Below, piece after piece: positions 60,939 through 64,000 of a stretch of DNA of 64,000 bases. The stretch lies in the NCBI GenBank assembly GCA_020635535.1, contig JACJZP010000004.1, positions 124,001-188,000 of the forward strand, read 5' to 3'. The position numbers and the translations under genes are program-made. A model generated the notes under the pieces. It was not told the DNA's origin and ran no database searches. It worked only from the letters and a program-made list of their open reading frames with translations. This DNA comes from Flavobacteriales bacterium (GTDB lineage Bacteria; Bacteroidota; Bacteroidia; UBA10329). Position 1 is the stretch's first letter. Each line of letters starts with the position of its first letter.

Positions 60939-61313
60939 ATGAAAACTGAAGACGAATTAACAGGTTTGATAATTGGAGCGGCAATTGAAGTGCACCGTGA
61001 ATTAGGTCCGGGATTGCTTGAATCCGTTTATCAGACCTGCTTGGTGATGGAGTTGGAAGACCTTGGTCTGGATGTGAAAACTGAAATTCCGATGCCTGTC
61101 GTTTACAAGGGAACCAAGTTAGACCAAGGTTACAGAATTGACATTTTGGTCAACGATGAAGTAGTAATTGAATTGAAAACCGTTGAAAAATTGACCGATG
61201 TTCATACCGCTCAGATTTTGACTTACATGCGCTTAGGCGGTTATCCAAAAGGGCTTCTAATGAACTTCAATGTCAAACTTTTGAAAAATGGAATCCAGCG
61301 TTTCGTATTGTAA
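60939..61313 (+). CDS. GxxExxY protein
   Basis: 124-aa protein of the GxxExxY family (PD-(D/E)XK-like fold). The name motif is GLLESVYQ at ~residues 25-32 after AAIEVHRELGPG. The nuclease-like core has DILVNDEVVIELKTVEKL (Asp...Glu-x-Lys) and HTAQILTYMRLGGYPKGLLMNF. The putative metal/catalytic residues are intact. Its ATG follows repeat element 1 by 10 bases, and element 2 directly follows its stop. Function unknown; such genes are often repeat-associated in my recollection. Confidence 0.88.
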   Translation: MKTEDELTGLIIGAAIEVHRELGPGLLESVYQTCLVMELEDLGLDVKTEIPMPVVYKGTKLDQGYRIDILVNDEVVIELKTVEKLTDVHTAQILTYMRLGGYPKGLLMNFNVKLLKNGIQRFVL

Positions 61314-61317
61314 ATCA

Positions 61318-61358
61318 TTCTCTGTGCATCTCGTCTTCTCAATTCATCTCTGTGAAAG
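61318..61358. repeat. CTCTGTG repeat element 2 (single unit)
   Basis: One ~40-nt unit, with TCTCTGTGCATCTCG at the left and ATCTCTGTGAAAG at the right. It spans the whole gap after GxxExxY and runs into the first codons of the Nramp-like gene, whose GTG start is part of CTCTGTGAAAG. Confidence 0.8.
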
Positions 61359-62611
61359 AAAACAAACTCGCCAACTTCCTTAAAACCCTTGGGCCTGGGA
61401 TACTTTTTGCCAGTACTGCAATCGGTGTTTCGCACTTGGTGCAAAGCACAAGAGCTGGTGCAGACTATGGATTTGCCTTGGTCGGTTTCATCATCGCTGC
61501 TAACCTGTTCAAGTATCCATTCTTCGAATTCGGAAGTCGCTACGCGAATGCAACGGGAGAAAGTCTGATCGATGGTTACAAACGCATCGGAAAATGGATG
61601 CTATGGCTTTATTTCATCATTACCATTATCAGCATGCTGTTCGTTTCGGCTGCGGTTGGTGCGGTAACTTCTGGTTTTCTACAGAATCTATTTGGAATCA
61701 CCTCGTGGGGAATTTACGCTACCGTTGTACTATTTGTGTTTTGCGTGGCCATTTTGGCAAGCGGACAGTATGGCTTTCTTGATAAGCTCACCAAAGTTAT
61801 CGGGTCGGTACTTCTGCTATCAACCATTGTAGCGTTTTCTCTGGCAATTTTCAAAGGTCCGAATCCGCAGATACCCGACTTCATTCCACCAAATATTTGG
61901 GATGAAGGCAGCATGCTTTTCATCATCGCGCTAATGGGTTGGATGCCAACAGCGGTTGACCTCAGTGCTTGGAACAGTCTGTGGACGTTGGAACGCATCA
62001 AACAAACAGGCTACAAGCCGAGAATGAAGGAAACCTTGGCGGATTTCAACCTCGGATATATCGTTTCGGCTGTTCTCTCACTCTGTTTTGTGACGTTGGG
62101 CGCTTACATGCTTTATGGAACAGGTATGGAACTGCCGAATAGCAGCGGTGCGTTTGCACATGCTGTGGTTGGGCTGTACACTAATTATATTGGAGATTGG
62201 AGTTACATCATCATCGCCACGGCAGCTTTCAGCATCATGTTCGGAACGTGCATTGCGGTTTTTGATGGCTTTGCCAGAAGTTTTGAGAGGACAATCGAAC
62301 TACTTTTCCTTCCCGAAGCAGAAAATCTCAGCACTAAAAAAGCCTACAATCTTTCGTTGGCTGTTATTGGAATAGGAGCATTCCTAATCATCTTCCTGCT
62401 TGGAAAGCACATCAAAACGCTGGTTGATCTCGCAACTACGATCAGCTTTCTGATTGCTCCGTTGATCGCTGTTGTCAATTACCGATTGGTAACGGGAAAC
62501 CATGTTCGAAAACGAGACCAACCAGCATTTTGGCTCAAGGCATTAAGTTGGGCGGGAATTGTATTCTTGAGCGGATTTGCGCTGTACTTTCTGTACGTTA
62601 AATTCTTCTGA
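61352..62611 (+). CDS. divergent Nramp-family transporter
   Basis: 419-aa membrane protein with ~11 helices, related to Nramp divalent-metal transporters (TLGPGILFASTAIGVSH at TM1; ALMGWMPTAVDLSAW at TM6). The canonical metal-site motifs are absent: TM1 has TAIGVSH (residues 22-28) in place of DPGN, and TM6 has MPTAVD (198-203) in place of MPH. Either the substrate is not a soft divalent metal or the site is rebuilt. The only good start is GTG 61352, inside repeat element 2. Helix pattern and length are otherwise intact, so it is not a pseudogene. Confidence 0.85.
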   Translation: MKENKLANFLKTLGPGILFASTAIGVSHLVQSTRAGADYGFALVGFIIAANLFKYPFFEFGSRYANATGESLIDGYKRIGKWMLWLYFIITIISMLFVSAAVGAVTSGFLQNLFGITSWGIYATVVLFVFCVAILASGQYGFLDKLTKVIGSVLLLSTIVAFSLAIFKGPNPQIPDFIPPNIWDEGSMLFIIALMGWMPTAVDLSAWNSLWTLERIKQTGYKPRMKETLADFNLGYIVSAVLSLCFVTLGAYMLYGTGMELPNSSGAFAHAVVGLYTNYIGDWSYIIIATAAFSIMFGTCIAVFDGFARSFERTIELLFLPEAENLSTKKAYNLSLAVIGIGAFLIIFLLGKHIKTLVDLATTISFLIAPLIAVVNYRLVTGNHVRKRDQPAFWLKALSWAGIVFLSGFALYFLYVKFF

Positions 62612-62616
62612 GTTTT

Positions 62617-62712
62617 TTACACAGAGAGATTTTGGAGAAAATGAGATACGCAGAGAAAATCACTTCTTTCTCTGTGCTCCTCCAAACCTCGTTCTATTCT
62701 CTGTGTAATTTC
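62617..62712. repeat. CTCTGTG repeat element 3 (inverted pair)
   Basis: Left unit 62617-62660 (ACACAGAGAG...CGCAGAGAAAAT) and right unit 62667-62712 (TTCTCTGTGCTCC...TTCTCTGTGTAA), inverted to each other as in element 1. The right unit of one element resembles the reverse-complemented left unit of the other (shared CTCCAAAAC/CTCATTTTCTC cores). Confidence 0.8.
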
Positions 62713-62718
62713 TAATTT

Positions 62719-62799
62719 CGCCCCTAATCGGGGGTGTCCGAAAATCGGGCTGAGATCATACCCTACAACTTGATCCAGGTAATACTGGCGTAAGGAGAT
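62719..62799 (+). promoter_or_regulatory. TPP (thiamine pyrophosphate) riboswitch
   Basis: THI-box aptamer with the invariant segments in order: GGGGGTGTCCG (62730-62740), GGGCTGAGATCATACCC (62747-62763), ACTTGATCCAGGTAATAC (62768-62785) and TGGCGTAAGGAGA (62785-62797). The last segment contains the AGGAG ribosome-binding site of the TonB receptor ATG at 62801, so ligand binding would hide the RBS. It represses an outer-membrane receptor gene when TPP is plentiful. Confidence 0.95.
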
Positions 62800-62800
62800 T

Positions 62801-64000
62801 ATGATGAAAAAAGTAGTTCTATGCTACGCGCTTATCCTGAGCGCACTACAAATACAGGCTCAAACTATTTCAGGGAATGTTTATTCGGCTAAGGACAGCA
62901 TGGCTGTTCTTGGAGTGAACGTCACGGTTGTCGGCACATACAGCGGAACATTCACTGGTAGCGATGGTGCCTTCAAGATCAACTATGGGAAGCCGGATTC
63001 CGTTAAGCTGAAATTCAGTTTCATCGGCTTCAACGAGTTGGAAATGGATGCCGTTGGCGGAAACCAAAAACCGTATGAGGTTTATCTCACTCCAACCGCG
63101 TACGATAAAGACGAAGTGGTGGTGAACGCCACGCGAGCGAACCGAAACACGGCAACCGCTTACACGGATGTTGACATGGAGACAATTGAGCGCAGGAATT
63201 ACGGTCAGGATATTCCTGTTTTATTGGAATTGGAACCAAGCGTGGTTTCCACTTCAGATGCCGGTGCTGGTGTTGGCTACACGGGAATTCGAGTCCGTGG
63301 TTCTGACCCAACACGGATAAACGTAACGCTGAACGGAATTCCCATAAATGATTCAGAATCGCATGGTGTTTTTTGGGTGAACATGCCCGATCTGGCTTCA
63401 AGTTTGGAGAACATTCAAGTTCAGCGCGGAGTTGGAACTAGCAGCAATGGAGCTGCCGCTTTCGGAGCAAGCATCAACATGCAGACCAACACCTTCCGCA
63501 AGGATTGGTACGTGGAAACCATGAACGGTTACGGTTCATTCAACACATGGCGGCACACGGTGAAGGCTGGAACAGGGTTGATCGCCAACAAATTCACCAT
63601 TGATGGAAGATTCAGCAGAATTTCTTCTGATGGCTATGTTGACCGAGCCACTTCGAGTCTTTGGAGTTGGTACGGATCGGCTGCGTACCACGGCAAAAAG
63701 ACCATGATTCGTTTCAATGTGATCGGAGGTCGCGAACGCACTTACCAAGCTTGGTGGGGCGTTCCAGAAGATTTGCTCGAGAGCAATCGAACCTATAACT
63801 ATTACACCTACAAGAATGAGGTGGACAACTACGGTCAGGATCATTACCAACTGATCTTAACACATGAGTTTGACCGAAAGTGGAACATCAACATCAACGG
63901 TCATTACACACGGGGCAAAGGCTATTTTGAGCAATACCGCGAGCAAGACGAGTTGGCCGATTACGGCATTGAACCCGAATTGATCGGTGATTCACTTTTC
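62801..64000 (+). CDS. TonB-dependent receptor under TPP control (3' end outside window)
   Basis: First 400 codons of an outer-membrane TonB receptor; the frame is still open at base 64000. Signal peptide (MMKKVVLCYALILSALQIQA-Q), a CarboxypepD_reg-like domain (~20-105; ISGNVYSAKDSMAVLGVNV, GSDGAFKINYG), a plug domain (~110-230; RNYGQDIPVLLELEPSVV, TGIRVRGSDPTRINVTLNGIP, VQRGVGTSSNGAAAFGASINM), then barrel strands. Start ATG 62801 with AGGAG 4 bases upstream; a second ATG follows at once. The TPP riboswitch makes thiamine or a thiamine precursor the probable substrate. Confidence 0.93.
   Translation, partial: MMKKVVLCYALILSALQIQAQTISGNVYSAKDSMAVLGVNVTVVGTYSGTFTGSDGAFKINYGKPDSVKLKFSFIGFNELEMDAVGGNQKPYEVYLTPTAYDKDEVVVNATRANRNTATAYTDVDMETIERRNYGQDIPVLLELEPSVVSTSDAGAGVGYTGIRVRGSDPTRINVTLNGIPINDSESHGVFWVNMPDLASSLENIQVQRGVGTSSNGAAAFGASINMQTNTFRKDWYVETMNGYGSFNTWRHTVKAGTGLIANKFTIDGRFSRISSDGYVDRATSSLWSWYGSAAYHGKKTMIRFNVIGGRERTYQAWWGVPEDLLESNRTYNYYTYKNEVDNYGQDHYQLILTHEFDRKWNININGHYTRGKGYFEQYREQDELADYGIEPELIGDSLF

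Overview
The window is chromosomal DNA of a Bacteroidota bacterium, most likely in or near the order Flavobacteriales. The evidence is type IX secretion (T9SS) sorting domains of types A and B, SusC-like and CarboxypepD_reg TonB receptors, PorV/PorQ and TamL-type outer-membrane proteins, DUF4290, a bacterial GGGPS, a tmRNA tag ending in ALAA, and promoters of the Bacteroidota form TTG / TAnnTTTG (seen upstream of at least eight transcription units). Shine-Dalgarno sequences are mostly weak, and several promoters lie so close to the start codon that the mRNA is probably leaderless. The genus cannot be named from this sequence.

Layout. 1-2.4 kb: 3' end of a gamma-glutamyltranspeptidase and a GH13 glucosidase. 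2.4-2.85 kb: tmRNA with promoter and terminator. 2.9-5.4 kb: an AlaDh/PNT-type dehydrogenase, a dispersed palindromic repeat, then rpe downstream of a DUF433/DUF5615 toxin-antitoxin-like pair. 5.5-14.9 kb: housekeeping genes (pnp, rpsO, accD, class I aldolase, tamL, a SpoU methyltransferase, ruvC, HIT, greA). 14.9-23.9 kb: a three-gene envelope operon (TonB receptor, 1347-aa T9SS-exported protein, PorV-like barrel). 24-27 kb: small envelope proteins, a Rieske-like lipoprotein, hldD, and a mini T9SS protein bracketed by perfect 17-bp inverted repeats. 27.3-33 kb: a helical-repeat protein, MerR, M23 peptidase and alaS. 33-37.8 kb: a polytopic membrane protein and a secreted cutinase/PETase-like hydrolase between two PhoD-type phosphatases. 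37.8-44.0 kb: a probable six-gene stress/envelope operon, grpE-dnaJ-natA-natB-ppx-sigma54 regulator. 44.2-48.2 kb: TlpA, murA, DUF4290, ahcY. 48.2-57.1 kb: an operon of two giant glycine-rich PKD adhesin-like proteins and a CRTAC1/FG-GAP protein, all with T9SS signals. 57.3-59.4 kb: GGGPS, YkoF-like, PnuC, NadR-like. 59.4-62.6 kb: AtoE-type transporter, GxxExxY protein and a divergent Nramp, interspersed with a CTCTGTG repeat family. 62.7-64 kb: a TPP riboswitch controlling a TonB receptor that runs off the window.

Functionally, the window alternates core metabolism and translation genes with cell-surface modules that depend on T9SS and TonB. No phage, IS transposase, CRISPR array, rRNA or ordinary tRNA gene was seen. 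The least explained features are the glycine-rich adhesin operon, the inverted-repeat-flanked mini T9SS gene, the PETase-like exported hydrolase, the TonB/T9SS-cargo/PorV operon, and the CTCTGTG repeats around GxxExxY and the atypical Nramp gene.
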